Origin: Coniochaeta sp. PMI_546
Taxonomy: Eukaryota > Ascomycota > Sordariomycetes > Coniochaetales > Coniochaetaceae
Length of the DNA stretch: 64,000 nt
Reading direction: 5' to 3'
Assembly: GCA_021432605.1 (NCBI GenBank)
Contig: MU271144.1
Location: forward strand, 1,732,606-1,796,605
Numbering within the stretch: the first letter of the stretch is position 1; each line of letters begins with the position of its first letter. A program made the position numbers and the translations under genes. Under the pieces are notes generated by a model. That model made no database searches, was not told where the DNA came from, and saw nothing but the letters and a program-made list of their open reading frames with translations. This document shows positions 12,235-24,004 of this stretch, one piece after another.

Positions 12235-13205
12235 GATGAAAGACGGTACACAGACGTTACGGCGTCAGTCCGGGCTGAAGGCTTGACAAGTCGGCGATGT
12301 GCCTCTCTGTCTTAGGTATGGGACCTTTGAACAGACAAGAGATGAGTGAGAGAGCGGATGTGGTTGACGGGCCACCCAGTATGTAACGATTTCAGGGCCT
12401 CCACAAGTCGCCCTTCACATGCAATACACAGTGCCACGAGTTCCGAAGGATCGAATCTACTGGCCAATGAATCGCTGAGGGGGGAAGACTTGCAGGTCCC
12501 TGCGAGACTTTGTGAACTTTGAATCGTTGAGGGTGGAGGGGACGCAAGAATTGCGAATTATCAGGGCAGGCCGTCTGATTTGTCAACGGACAGATCCGGA
12601 CCCTTAAAGAGGCGTCGATCGGCTGCTGTAAAATGGGGACACTGCAGGATTCGGGGTGGGAACGACACCAGGGACGCAGCGATCAGATGTCTACGTGTAG
12701 TTAGGCAAGTTGCACTGTATACTGTACAGAAGTCTAGTAAGTTCGTACTGACAGAGAATATAATCTAAAGATGGGATTGAGTTCAGTAGCGCTCATTGAA
12801 TCCAAGGGGCTCAACAACCCCCCTGACATCACCTCTTCGCAAATTCGCCGGAAGTGAGCAGGTGAGGCGCGTACCCAAAATGAGAGAGCCAGGGAGCCAA
12901 GGACTTTCTCCTCCAATAATACGTCATTTTGACTTTCATTGTTAGCCGCAGCAGCCCCACATTCGAGCACATGCCAACAGCGCCATGCCCGATTCGTCCT
13001 TCCGTTCCCGGCCCTTTCCCGAACCAGCGGAACAAACCCGAAATCACCGGATAAACTATCACTGCAAATCGACTACGCACAGCAGCATCTACACCACACG
13101 TGTATACACAAAGACAGCTCCATCAAGGGTCTGTTGACTTCTGACGTCAAAGCACCGATCTACCACAGGCTATCGACGCTCTGACAAAGCCGGGCAGCCG
13201 TCACC
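12235..13205. other. Intergenic, divergent promoters of the IZH3-like gene and THOC5
   Basis: About 970 bp between divergent starts. I see short GC-rich and pyrimidine-rich tracts but no gene or clear regulatory array. Confidence 0.5.
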
Positions 13206-13990
13206 ATGGCCATCGACGAACAAGTTACAGACGAGAACCTGGCCTCGGTGCTCCAGATCTCACACGCCGCCCGCGCTCAAGCACTCGCGCTCGTCTCACT
13301 CATCGAGCAGCAGAAGAATGCGCCCGGTGGTTCAGAATCCCGCGCAGAGATCGCACGGCAACAGAAACTACTTACCACGAACCTGGCCCGGCTACGCGGA
13401 CTGCATCGAGCAGCATGCTTCTCGGCGCGCGACACCAAGGCCGTGACCGCCGAGGCCCGGCAGCAGGTCGACCGGCTACACCTGCAGCTACAGAACCTAT
13501 ATTACGAGCAGCGACACTTGCAGGGCGAGATCGAGGCGTGCGAGAGCTTCAGGTGAGTTCCGACCACGAGGAACCGGGAAGCCCTGCTACGGGGCTTCTG
13601 CCGTGCCTTGTCGATGTCCAGTTATGCTAACGAAATGTCTCATATACAGCCATAAGTATCAAGAGCTACCTCTCATCCCTGTGGAGGAGTTCCTAGCGCA
13701 GAAACCAGAGCATGCGGACGATGACGAGAATACCCTGATGATCGCCCGGATCGAACACGAGAAGTCCGAACGCGAAGCATTGGAGCAACAGAGGCAGGAA
13801 CTCCTGAAGCGCAAGGCTAAGCTGATCTCGGACAACAAGAGGCGCCGCGACGATCTCGCCAATCTTGATAAAGACTTGGAGAAGTTTATCGATGTGAGTT
13901 TACTCTGTGGCCTTTCCTGCTTATACCGAGACTAATATGATGATTCAGGCTGCGAAACCGATCCAGAAACTATTCGAAAAAGTGGTATAG
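13206..13990 (+). CDS. THO complex subunit THOC5 (fungal short form)
   Basis: Three exons, 13206-13552, 13650-13893 and 13949-13990, give 210 residues. The first joint restores 'CESFSHKYQELPLIPVEEFL', the signature of THOC5/Fmip. The rest is almost wholly helical and charged, with heptad-like coiled coil at about residues 60-115 and 135-195. THO couples transcription elongation to mRNP packaging and export in the nucleus, and THOC5 pairs with THOC7 in a parallel coiled coil. Human THOC5 is about 680 residues; the short fungal form keeps only the N-terminal coiled-coil region. The last exon has only 13 codons, so transcript data would be a useful check on the end. Confidence 0.85.
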
Positions 13991-16900
13991 AGAGAACTGC
14001 AAGAAAGAGCCAATACAGAGTCGGCCGGATGCAAACTAGTGTCTGGCACTGAGCCGTACATGGATCAAGCTGCCGATAAAATCTTCACAAGGCCTCAAAC
14101 AGACTGGCTAACGGGTTGTTTCGCGGATGGATTCGGTCTGGCGAAGATTCCGCGAACGTGGTCTGGAACCTTTGGTGTCTAAAACGCCAACTAGTCCTCC
14201 GCCGAAGATACCTGCGCGATCATAACGTTCCACGAACGGACCCGTTTTACTAGACGACGAAGTCGCCTGCTTGGTTTACACCAGACAGACCTCACAGTTC
14301 GATGCGACATTCTGCGCGTCAAGTCAGGTGGCTGAGCTCGGAAGGATTCATGCAAGGGAGGCTGATGAGGCTGATCAGCTGGATGGTAAGGCTGATCGTT
14401 TGCAGGCATATGCTGCGGAATTGCAACTTCGCAAAAACCTCGGGTATAGCCTTGCTTTTGTAGTCGCCACGACCGATGGAGTCGCAAAGAGGTACTTGAC
14501 CAGTCAATCATTCATGATCGGGTCGTTGGCTGGTGGTCTCAGCAATTGGGATGCCAATGACCCGCTTTCAGCGGTCGGTTAGGTGGTTTTCAGGTAGAAG
14601 CCATCGTGCAATCCACCGTCAACAAGACCAACAGCATGCATTACAAAATGCAGTACTTGCCATAGTAACCACATGTGCAACGCAGTTACGCAAAGGGGCC
14701 TGGTGAATCTCCAAATAACAGTTGCTAAAAATCCTATCATGTTCAGGTGCACTACTTGATTGTGGCCCGGCAGAGGCATCCTGTCTCACGATGGAGACAT
14801 CTTGAATTGGCATCTCATACTACGCGACGGCGACGGCGTTTATACGAGAGAGTAGTCAGCATCTTACATAAGGGCCACAATCTTAGAAGCTATTCTCGGT
14901 CCTTACCTAACGGCTAGGCATCTATAGTACCTTATGTTAGTAACTAGGGTAAGCAATGAGCCTAATTTCAGTCACCCAGTATCAATGTTATTCGATGTTA
15001 GACCTACGGCACAGTAACTACCGTTGTAGGAGTACTTCAAAGACTACATGACTCTTGCCTAGGGACAGACCAGGCAAGTACTCTTGGAAGCGCACTGCTG
15101 TTTGATGTTACCATGGACGTTGAAGTAAGGTAAGCTCTCGGTGAACTCGTTTTAAGCTTCTTTCCCCCCCCATGTTGGTTATCGGAGATAACAAGAAAAG
15201 TCTGACGGAACGCTCAAGAGCCGGAGATGCTGACAAGAATGCACTCTACACGTGTACGCGTCTTCTCAACGTCTCGCCGCCATGGTCGCGAAATCGTGGT
15301 AAGCACTTGTGTAATCTCGCGTCTTACGCGCGGAGCAGCGACTAACGTGCCGCTAAGTGGGCATGGCAGGCATGGCTCGCCCTCGTGGAGACGTGAGGCT
15401 CGTGGGGAAATGAGACTCCCATTTCGTTTGGAAGTTTCGAAACGCCAGAAGACCCCGTCAGCCGGTCCGCTAACTTGCTCTTAAAAAAGTCTTGAATCAT
15501 CGTTTCCCCACCGCGGAATGATGTCTGCCCAGGTTTGTGTCTCATCCATCTGCGAGGGTTTGATGCGGTGGGTGCGCGTTGTCACTGCTGCTGAGGTGAT
15601 ACTAGTCTCTTGGCCTACCTTTGGCTATAGAGAAAGCAGCGGTCCTTGGAAGTTGTTGGAAGTCAATTTTAACTAAGCTGCTACGGCACCTTACCGATAA
15701 TGATGCTGTGGACATCCGAAACGGAAAATGGGACTCGAAATTAGCCCGTGCTGCAAATCACAATTTTATGTTCAGGCTACAAGGTGTCAGCGCGATGGAG
15801 AGCTGCAAAAGATCTGTACCCGGTACGCAGAGTTGATCTGGCGGACAAGCGAATCAGCGAGCATGAAATTATATATCCGACCAATCAACGACAGCGAGTC
15901 GGCAATTTTTCGAAATTGGTCCTGGGGCGAGTAATGAAGCAACTAGTCCGAGAACAGCATGGACCAGTCGCCCAGAGCAAACTCGGACAAGAGGCCTCAT
16001 CACTCGAATTTCTTCCAAAGCGAAGCTCGGGTGCTGGCTGTCACCGTAACCGAGTCCAATCGTCGCAAAACAATGTCAACTTGAGGTGGGGAAGGTGTAC
16101 CCCACGGGTGTGTTACTCCGCATCTTTAGCACCATTCATACAAACTTGGAAGGGGCTGGCAACTTGGCAAGAGTCGCTGCTGCAGGATGTGTGTTTGTCG
16201 TCTCGCACGTGTGGCAAGCTGTAAGTGTGAGCGATGTTCGTGGAGTTTTAACGTCGAGAAGCGGATCTCCTCCATCGAGAACAAGCTTTTAAGAGAGAGA
16301 AAAAAATACTACACATATGCCAGGACTTGCTAAAATAACCAGCGGTGTTGGTCCATCGCACGGGCACCATCGTTAGACGGTCTATCGAGTTCTGGCCCAT
16401 GTCACATTCTTTGGTGCATCAAAATTCGCCCCAAAGTGGCATCGTGCCACGACCCATGACGCTCTTTCAGTATTTACATACGATAAAAGACGATTAGAGG
16501 GGTGCATTTGTTGGTGGCCAGAGCTCCAAGCTTCTGTCGTCCTGCAGCACCAGCAGGTATCAGTCGCCCACGATATTTGCACGTGCAAGATAAGGTAAGG
16601 TACCTAAAGCAGTGATGCCGATTCCTCGCGGGATGGTGAGGCAAGATCTCTTGCATAGGGTAAGGTACAACTGGTACACTACACGAGACGTTGTCTCATG
16701 ACTGCTCTAAATGTCGGCATCCTACTAGCGACGCAACATGATATCAGATGAGCACATCGCATCTCGATTGCTCTGAGCATTTCTATTCGTACAGGTGTCG
16801 GTTCAGAACCGGCCGCCCTGTGTCGTCGCTGTCTTCCGTTACTCTAGTAGTGTGAGCGTTTCCCACCGCACCTTTGCTCTGAACACGGACCGGGCTGATA

Positions 16901-18242
16901 CCTCTGAAACGGCCACGATCAGACGGAGGGAGCTCAGGTTATGGAAGGTAGTGTACCTTAGGCAGTGTGGTGTACATGTATACCTGAGCAACGTATCTCG
17001 CGCCCTTACCACAGTAATGCCGCTTTATGCACGTCAAGCTCCTAGGGCAGCGTGGTTGGCATATCTCTCCCACTGTGTTCGCTTTGTGCTGCGCCCGTTA
17101 TTGTGGTGTCTTCCACGCAGAGTGACGCAAAGCGCCACAGCAAACTTGCAAGAGTCCCATCCTCTCGACGCGTAACCCGTCCTCATACCGACGGGAACTC
17201 GTAGTGTATGCATTTTTATGGTTCCTGGATTCAGAATGGGCAACTTATCAGAGTAAGATGATGATTCAAAGGTGCAATCATCTCGACCAAACATCCCATT
17301 GTGAACCTGAACTGTGTGAACAAGATGCAACCTCGACGCTAAAAGCTAGCTAATCCAACATTCTTACCCGGTCGGGCCAAGCGTGGATGTTAGGCGAGGG
17401 TAATTTCGTTCCTGGTGTCTCATTGGCTTGACGACAGAGGATCTGGACGGGAAGAGTGCAGGAAAAACGAGGAAACGAGGGAAAACGCACACAAGCAGAA
17501 CAAGGATGGCTGTGACACCCAGACTCTGCCACTTTGCCCCAGCCCCAACACCCAAGGATCCAAGGATCCAAAAAATTGATGACCGCCCGTGAAAGTGGTC
17601 CCTTCCACTCAAAAACTTCTCCAATCACTCAAATTCAAGAGCAACCCCCCCGAAGTAGACCCCAGTCCAGGTGAAAGGGCCAGCCCACCCCAGTACCACC
17701 GCGCTACGCCAGTAACAGCACTAGCCTTGAACGTGCCTGTGGTTTGACCCTGGCACCGCTCTGCGACCCCTTTTCCCGCCTCGATCTTTGGCGTCCTCCA
17801 GGGAACTACCGCAGCAAGCCAGCAGCACACGTTCCTCGTTTCCCAGGCTCTGACCCTCAGCCGTTATCGTCTGACACGACCTAATTTTCCTGTCCTTCCC
17901 TCTCTTGAACCCTTTTACCTCTCCTCTTGGTTTTTAACCTTTTCACTCCTTACACAGTCCTTCCTTCTGGCATTCTTGTCGATAGCTGCAGCAGAGAGTC
18001 GAGTGTAGGTCGTCAATTCCATTCGAGGTTGTCGAGAAGTCGCTCCCCGGCGTCCACCCTCCTCGCAGCCGGTCCGCCTCCCAGTCGTCCTCCCCACCTT
18101 CTCCTCTACCACAAGCTCTCCCTCTGCTCGTCTCCCTCGCGTCTCACTGCGTTGGTGCTCACCCTCGGTCTACATCTGCGGTCTTCTCCAGTCTGCATTC
18201 ACTCCCTCGTCGGTCTTTACTCGCGAGCTCCGTTCCGTCGCA
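13991..18242. other. Long gene-poor interval
   Basis: About 4.25 kb with only short, mutually overlapping open frames and no domain I recognise. TACCTTA/TAAGGTA motifs occur at 14928, 15126, 16591, 16596, 16661 and 16954. A short direct repeat of AAGGATCC lies near 17554-17570. From about 17880 to 18242 the plus strand is strongly pyrimidine-rich, which I read as promoter and 5' leader of the glycosyltransferase. The rest could hold non-coding transcripts or decayed elements, but the sequence alone does not show either. Confidence 0.45.
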
Positions 18243-20405
18243 ATGTCGTCGATATTCGCGTGGGCCTCTCGCCGTGCAGGCGGGCTGGCCATGATCGCCC
18301 TCCTCGGCCTCTCGTACTGGGTCATCTCTTCAGAGCTCGAGACCCAGCGGTATAGCTACCAGTATCAGCAACAGGACAGTCTTAGCGCACCCAATTACCA
18401 GCCAGCGCGGTCTGCTTTCTGGATTCAGTTCTTTGCCTACTACTGTCTGCTCATCCATGTCCTTGTTGCAATGTTCCCCATGCGTTCTTGCTGGGCTATC
18501 TGGGACATCACTCGGAGCTTGAAGAAGATGGCACGCAGCAAGACACTCCAGGACGTCAAGTTCTCGCACCGCCGCCGGGGCTCATCCACTTCGCTCTCCA
18601 GCGCCGAGACTCTCACATCCGCCCGCGATTTCTCCGCCTCCAGCAGCGAAGCTGGCGACGATCCAGAATACCTGATCGATTCGGACATTGCGACTGAGAG
18701 CGTCATCCATGCAATCATTATTCCCAACTACAAGGAGGAGATGGATACTCTGCGAGAAACGTTAGAAGTTCTGGCTTCCCACCCGCAGGCTCGCGATACC
18801 TATGACGTGAGTGTTTCTTACTCCATCGGCATTGGCAAGGTCTCACAGCTAACCCGACGGCGTACAGGTCTATCTGGGCATGGAGCAGCGCGAGAAGAAC
18901 GTTGAGCTCAAGGCCATGTCTCTCGTCTCCGAGTTTATCAAGAAGTTCCGCTCCATCGACTTCACACTCCACCCATCCGACATCCCTGGCGAGGCTGCTG
19001 GCAAGGGAAGCAATGTTGCCTGGGCTGCGCGGAAGCTCAGCGAGCGATATTCCCTCGAGGCTCGCAAGAATGTGATTATTACTGGAATTGACGGTACGGT
19101 CCCCCCTGCCTTACCCCTGCTCTACATGAAAGTGTAGGAGCTGCAATACAATTGATCGGTGATTCGCTGACGCATTTGTTGGAACGCATAGCCGACAGCC
19201 ATCTTTCCTCGAACTACTTCGCCCTCATCACCACTATGCACCTCAATTATCCGGAGACCGCCAAGACGACCCTCTACTCGGCTCCTATCATCTTTGATCG
19301 CAATGCTGACAAAGTACCCGCTCTCGTCCGTGTCGCCGATATCTTGTGGTGTGCTGCGGGCATGTCAGGTTTATATTCCGGCTCGACCACTGCGCCTCCA
19401 ACCTCTGTCTATTCGCTGCCTCTCGAATTGGTTGACCGTGTCGGAGGCTGGGACTGCGACAACGAATCCATCGGCGAGGACTTGCACATGTACCTCAAGT
19501 GCTTCTTTGCCCTTAATGGTAATCTGACATGCCGGACCGTTCTCAGTCCTGTGAGCCAGTCCAATGTCACGGCAGGTGGCCATGGCAAAGGCTACAAGGG
19601 TACCTTGGCCGATATACAAGCCCGCTACAAGCAGGCGATGCGTCACATGTGGGGTGCTTTGGATACCGGCTTCGCTCTAAGGAAGGCCGTGGAGCTTTGG
19701 AAGGAGAGGAAACATACCTCGAGGGCCTTCCGACCTCTCCACACATCTGTGTATGTCTTGCCATTCCTGTATCAGCCAGTCAAGTGAGCTCAGCTAACCT
19801 GAATATGTCACAGCGATGCCGACTCCGACATCTACGTGCCCGAGCCCCAGTTGGATACTCTCAACTCTGAGGCCGTTCCGGAAAGCGGCATCTTCTCTGA
19901 TGTCACCCAGGACACCCTGAAGGCACCCAATTACACGCGCATCTTCTACCTCTTTCACCGTCTGTTCGAGGCACACTTCCTTCCGGTCCAGATGACGATT
20001 CTCATCTTCGCCTCGACCGGGTACATCTGGGTTGCTGGAGGCGAGAGCGACCCTCATGGAATCGCATGGATCTTCCTCATCTGCAACATTTTGCGGACGT
20101 TTGGCTTCATGCAGGTGGCCTGCTACCTCTTCCTCTACGAGAACTTCCACAAGACGTGCTTGGCAGCTCGCGAAAAGGAAATGGTTGACGCCGGCCTTGC
20201 CAAGGGTATGCACTTCTCTCACCGAGCTCTGAAGAGGAACTACATCGACTATGTCCTGGTCCCGCTGGTCGCTCCCATCTTCGGCTCGATTCCTTGCGCG
20301 CAAGCGCAGTTAAGTCACTTCTTCACTTTGGACCTCGTGTACACGGTCAGCAAGAAGGTGACTCGGCAACGTGCAAAGTCGTTACGTGCGGAACTACTGG
20401 CATGA
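18243..20405 (+). CDS. Family 2 glycosyltransferase (conserved fungal GT2 for growth on solid surfaces)
   Basis: Four exons, 18243-18806, 18868-19093, 19192-19750 and 19814-20405, give 646 residues. Two hydrophobic spans lie in the first 80 residues, and a cluster of spans near residues 510-610 gives a multi-pass membrane enzyme. The GT2 core has 'HAIIIPNYKEEMDTL' (nucleotide-binding strand), 'GKGSNVAWAARKL', the metal-binding DxD (Asp263-Ala-Asp265), 'WDCDNESIGEDLHMYLKCF' with the acceptor-side ED, and 'QAMRHMW', which resembles the QxxRW motif. Intron 2 splits the codon inside DxD. Orthologues in plant-pathogenic fungi such as Zymoseptoria are needed for hyphal extension on surfaces and for virulence; the polysaccharide made is not known. 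The 3' end is taken at the first stop. Confidence 0.88.
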
Positions 20406-22362
20406 TGAGTACGGCCCAGTCCACTACTCAGCCCTCACGACCTTGGATTCTTACGTTCGCCTTTTTTCCAATGACAACCTATTTTTACACCTTGACTTCT
20501 TCCTGGACCGGGCGCACGATCGGCGCAATGCGCATTGTCCCGGACCGGTACTTTTCTGTTCAATTCTACGAAACACCTCGATTTTTGAAGAGCATGGGAC
20601 CGTTCTTACGCAGCCCTGTTTTGTTTTAGCCTTTACACCTTTTTTAACTCTTGAAAGAAGGGAGGCTTCGTGAGGCTCACGTATGTAAATAGAGAGGATA
20701 TGATGTTGATATGCATGGCTCGGCATCGGCACTTGGCATCTAGATCTGGGGGTTCACCGGACCGCTTTTACTGTTTGGGCTTCACACGGAGTTCTCGGAG
20801 CAAGAGGGAGATATTATTATACCGCGGGCGAGGGATCATCATCAAGGAACGATATCTCCTCGCCTGCCGGCGTCCATTCGCTTAGAAAAGGAGAGGGAAG
20901 AAGGGCGTCAACCGCGCGGGTTGCCGGAGGGACAGAAGGAACGGCAAGGCGCGGGGTTTCGGGGACCGAGACAGACGGTCCGACAAGTTTCTCCCTACTT
21001 GTCATTGCGGTGGGAGGAGGGCTAGCCCACAGCGGACAAGACCAAGGGAACGCACGATCAAGAGTGGCGGCTTTCTACGACGAGGAGAGGAGGTGGAAAG
21101 CAGAAGTTGCTAATAAAGTCACTAGCCCCTAATATCTAATTACGTTATGTACATAACACGGAGGAAGTGATGCCACCCGCGGAGGCCGGCTGCTAGGGAA
21201 GGGCGGAGCTGGAGTCGCGGATGGCCGTGCGAGACGCGCGGACGGATCAGCCATTACGACAGAGACTTTACCTGGTGAAGACTCTCGACATCCGACGTCC
21301 TCGCGAACAGCAGGAGACAAATCGAGTCTGCTGTATACGCTCTAGAGGTGGTTTCATCGGGGACCAGCCATCTGGCCACGTCGGCAAGGCGGGGGTGCCA
21401 GATGCGAGGGACCAAACAATCAAAACACTCGCTTGACAGGACCACTTTCTGCTGACCTTCTCGCTGCGTGACTTTTGCCACTTTTCCATTGTTCTTTCGT
21501 ACCTTGAATACACGGCCTGGTAGTGCCCTCGGTACGATCTCACTACATGACATTTGTACGTCGATTCTAGGTAACCACAATCAGCCAGCCGGCGATTGGG
21601 GGTGGGGGGGTTTAGTTGGCAGGATCAATAAGGTAAGGCGAGTGACAGCCATCCTTGCATATGGGTGTGCGGGTGCGCCGTCAGCCAAGGGGACGATGCG
21701 AAAGCATGGCTCAAGCTGGATCTCACTCTGGCCGCGTCAGCAACCCTCGGCGTATGTGCTGTCCGACAAGTACGTGGAGAATGGGGAGCAGCTCGATTTA
21801 GAGTGCTGATTTTGCTTCCATCTAGAGAATGCTACCCGATGAGGAAACAGTTTGCGTGTCTGTGCCTTCTTGAAGGTGATTCGGCGCGACGGTTCACGTA
21901 CCTAGGTAGCTTACGGTTCGTATATACTCCCGTCGTGTCGTACAGCAGAAAACGCTCGGTTAAGCTCCGGGTTGGTAGGACGGGAAGTTGGCCTCTAATG
22001 TTTCTGCTCCTGAGGCTCCGAGCCGGTTCGGAGGTTTCGGGGGGCGGGGGCCAATCACGGATCATGCCGGACGCCACTCCCGGGCCCGTCTGAGTTGTGG
22101 TCTCATGCGAGGCTGGCTTGGGTTGTCTGAAGTCTTGGTTGAAGTCCGAGTCGTTACGGGTGGCGCTGTCACTTTTGATATCAGATCAGGGAAGGGATAT
22201 GTAGGTATAAGTATCGCGTCACGTAAGGTGAAGGTGTTGAGATCCCCTCGGAGCCTCCGTGTTATCTGCCTGCCGGATAGACACCGGGACACGCACTTGA
22301 AGGCCTCGAGACTGGTGATATCGAGTTAAGACTTGCGGGAGAACAGACGCTTACACTAGAAT
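20406..22362. other. Intergenic, no supported gene
   Basis: About 2 kb after the glycosyltransferase, probably holding its 3' UTR up to about 20.75 kb. The remaining open frames are short and overlap on both strands. TAAGGTA occurs at 21629. Nothing else is seen. Confidence 0.5.
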
Positions 22363-23204
22363 ATGACGACTACAGCCAGAACAAAAGTTCGCGTAGGGGT
22401 ATTCATACCCTCGGAAGTGCAACTCTTGGACCTAGCATGCGTCGACGTCTTCGCCATGCTGAGCCGCGACTACCTGGTCCCGCTCCAGATGCTGCCCTCG
22501 TCTCTAACCGATCTGGCGCCCGAGATATCCATCTCGTACATCGGCACCGCGCCTACTGTGCCTACCACCGCGCAGACGAGGATCCTGACCACGCATCTCG
22601 TCTCCGACCCCGACGTGGCGCCGGGCAAGCTGGATATCGTGCTCGTGCCGGGGCCGGATCCGTTCAGTAGCTGGGGTGAGGATGTGAAGGGGTGGTTGAG
22701 GGGGCACGGGGAGCGGAAGGAGACGGATGTGCTGTGCGTCTGTACAGGCATCTTTCTGGTGGGGGATGCTGGGCTTTTGAAGGGGAGGACGGTCTGTGGA
22801 CCACGGGGGCTGCAGAAGAGGATCAAGGAGAGGTATGAGGGTGTCAAGACGGTGGGAGACAGGTATCGGTGGGCGAGGGATGAGAACCTCTGGACTAGTG
22901 GTGAGTCTGCCTTCTGCTCTCGATTGGGAGACAGGCTGGTTCAGTCTCTTGAGCAGGGCTGACGCTGACTGGATCGACAGGAGGAGTCACGAATGGAAAT
23001 GACCTTGTGATTGCCTATGCTAGACAGACGCCACGCCTCTTTCCGGCGCCGGTTGTCGAGATAGTCGCTCAGCTGGCTGATGTTGGTGATCGGTCGAGGG
23101 AGCTTGGCAGTAGCCAGGCTGTTTGGGGCATGGGCATGGCTTGGCAGCTTCTGAAGGCTTGGTTCATGGGGACGACAGGAATTGGCAAGGCGAAGAGCAG
23201 TTGA
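22363..23204 (+). CDS. DJ-1/PfpI (class I glutamine amidotransferase-like) family protein
   Basis: Two exons, 22363-22900 and 22981-23204, give 253 residues. The 80-nt intron joins 'LWTS' to 'GGVTNGNDLVIAYARQ'. The domain runs from 'KVRVGVFIPSEVQLLDLACVDVFAML' to the end. 'DIVLVPGPDP' leads to the nucleophile elbow 'CVCTGIFLVGDAGLLKGRTV', whose Cys127 sits where family members have the reactive cysteine. The His found after the next strand in many PfpI proteins ('THW') is replaced here by 'GPRG', so a protease or amidase triad is not evident. Related fungal proteins are annotated ThiJ/PfpI and some are glyoxalase-III-like or transcriptional regulators. The precise role is unknown. Confidence 0.85.
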
Positions 23205-24004
23205 GAAGGATGCATGTGATGGGCAAGGAGGATGTTGCTCAGAGGTGAGAGCATAGGCTCGGTCACAAGTAGGAAGTGTACGAGAATAGTGAGCAACACG
23301 TTCGGTGTCTTCTCAGAATCCCAAGGCATGGCTCAGACGGAGTGCAGCAGTTTCACCACCAATATGGATGACACACGATCAATACAATATGTAGCACCAG
23401 ATACTTGGTAGCGTCTTGGTTGTGAAGAATCAAGATGTCTATTTTGTCCTATTTGCCATCGAATCGACCGCCATTGAATGTCGGTGATATGCGAGGTACC
23501 TAACCCTAACCTTAACCCCCCAAAGCTGTTAGAACCACCACGGCTTCTAATTAGGTACTTCCAGGCTGAAATCACTAATGCAGGCTCTTCACCAGACCCA
23601 CCGGTTGTCCAGGCGAACTTGAAGCCGTCGCCTAGTACCTGCTAGCTCGCCACGGATAAGCCTCGAGGAAGGGCGATAAGAGAAAGGCGGTGGGGTTTTT
23701 TTCTTTCAATCCAGGCCCAAAAAGTTTTCGACGAGTCCTGGTCTCTGGTCTACGGACGAAGCTGATTTTCTGCCTTGTCGACCCCCGAACGCCAGAAACT
23801 TTTCTTTCTTCCTCTTTTTTGCCCTCTCAAGCATTCTGCAATTCTACATCTCGTCTCGCCTTGACTTCTGCACGATACCCTATTCTCCTCTCTCGCATCG
23901 TTAAAACTCTACGAGTACGTTTGACCAGCTGCACGGATCCCATCAATCGTATCGCATCGCTAACATACTCCTCCTCCCTTCAGCTTCGAGTTTGATCATT
24001 CACA
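23205..24004. other. Intergenic with short telomere-like repeats and pyrimidine-rich leader
   Basis: 800 bp between the DJ-1 gene and the FKBP gene. Telomere-like repeats lie at about 23500-23520. The stretch 23700-24004 is pyrimidine-rich and fits promoter and leader of the FKBP gene. Confidence 0.55.
23500..23520 (+). repeat. Short interstitial telomere-like repeat
   Basis: About 20 bases read as TAACCC, TAACCT, TAACCC units, the complement of the fungal telomere repeat TTAGGG with one variant. It is short enough to be chance. Confidence 0.4.
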
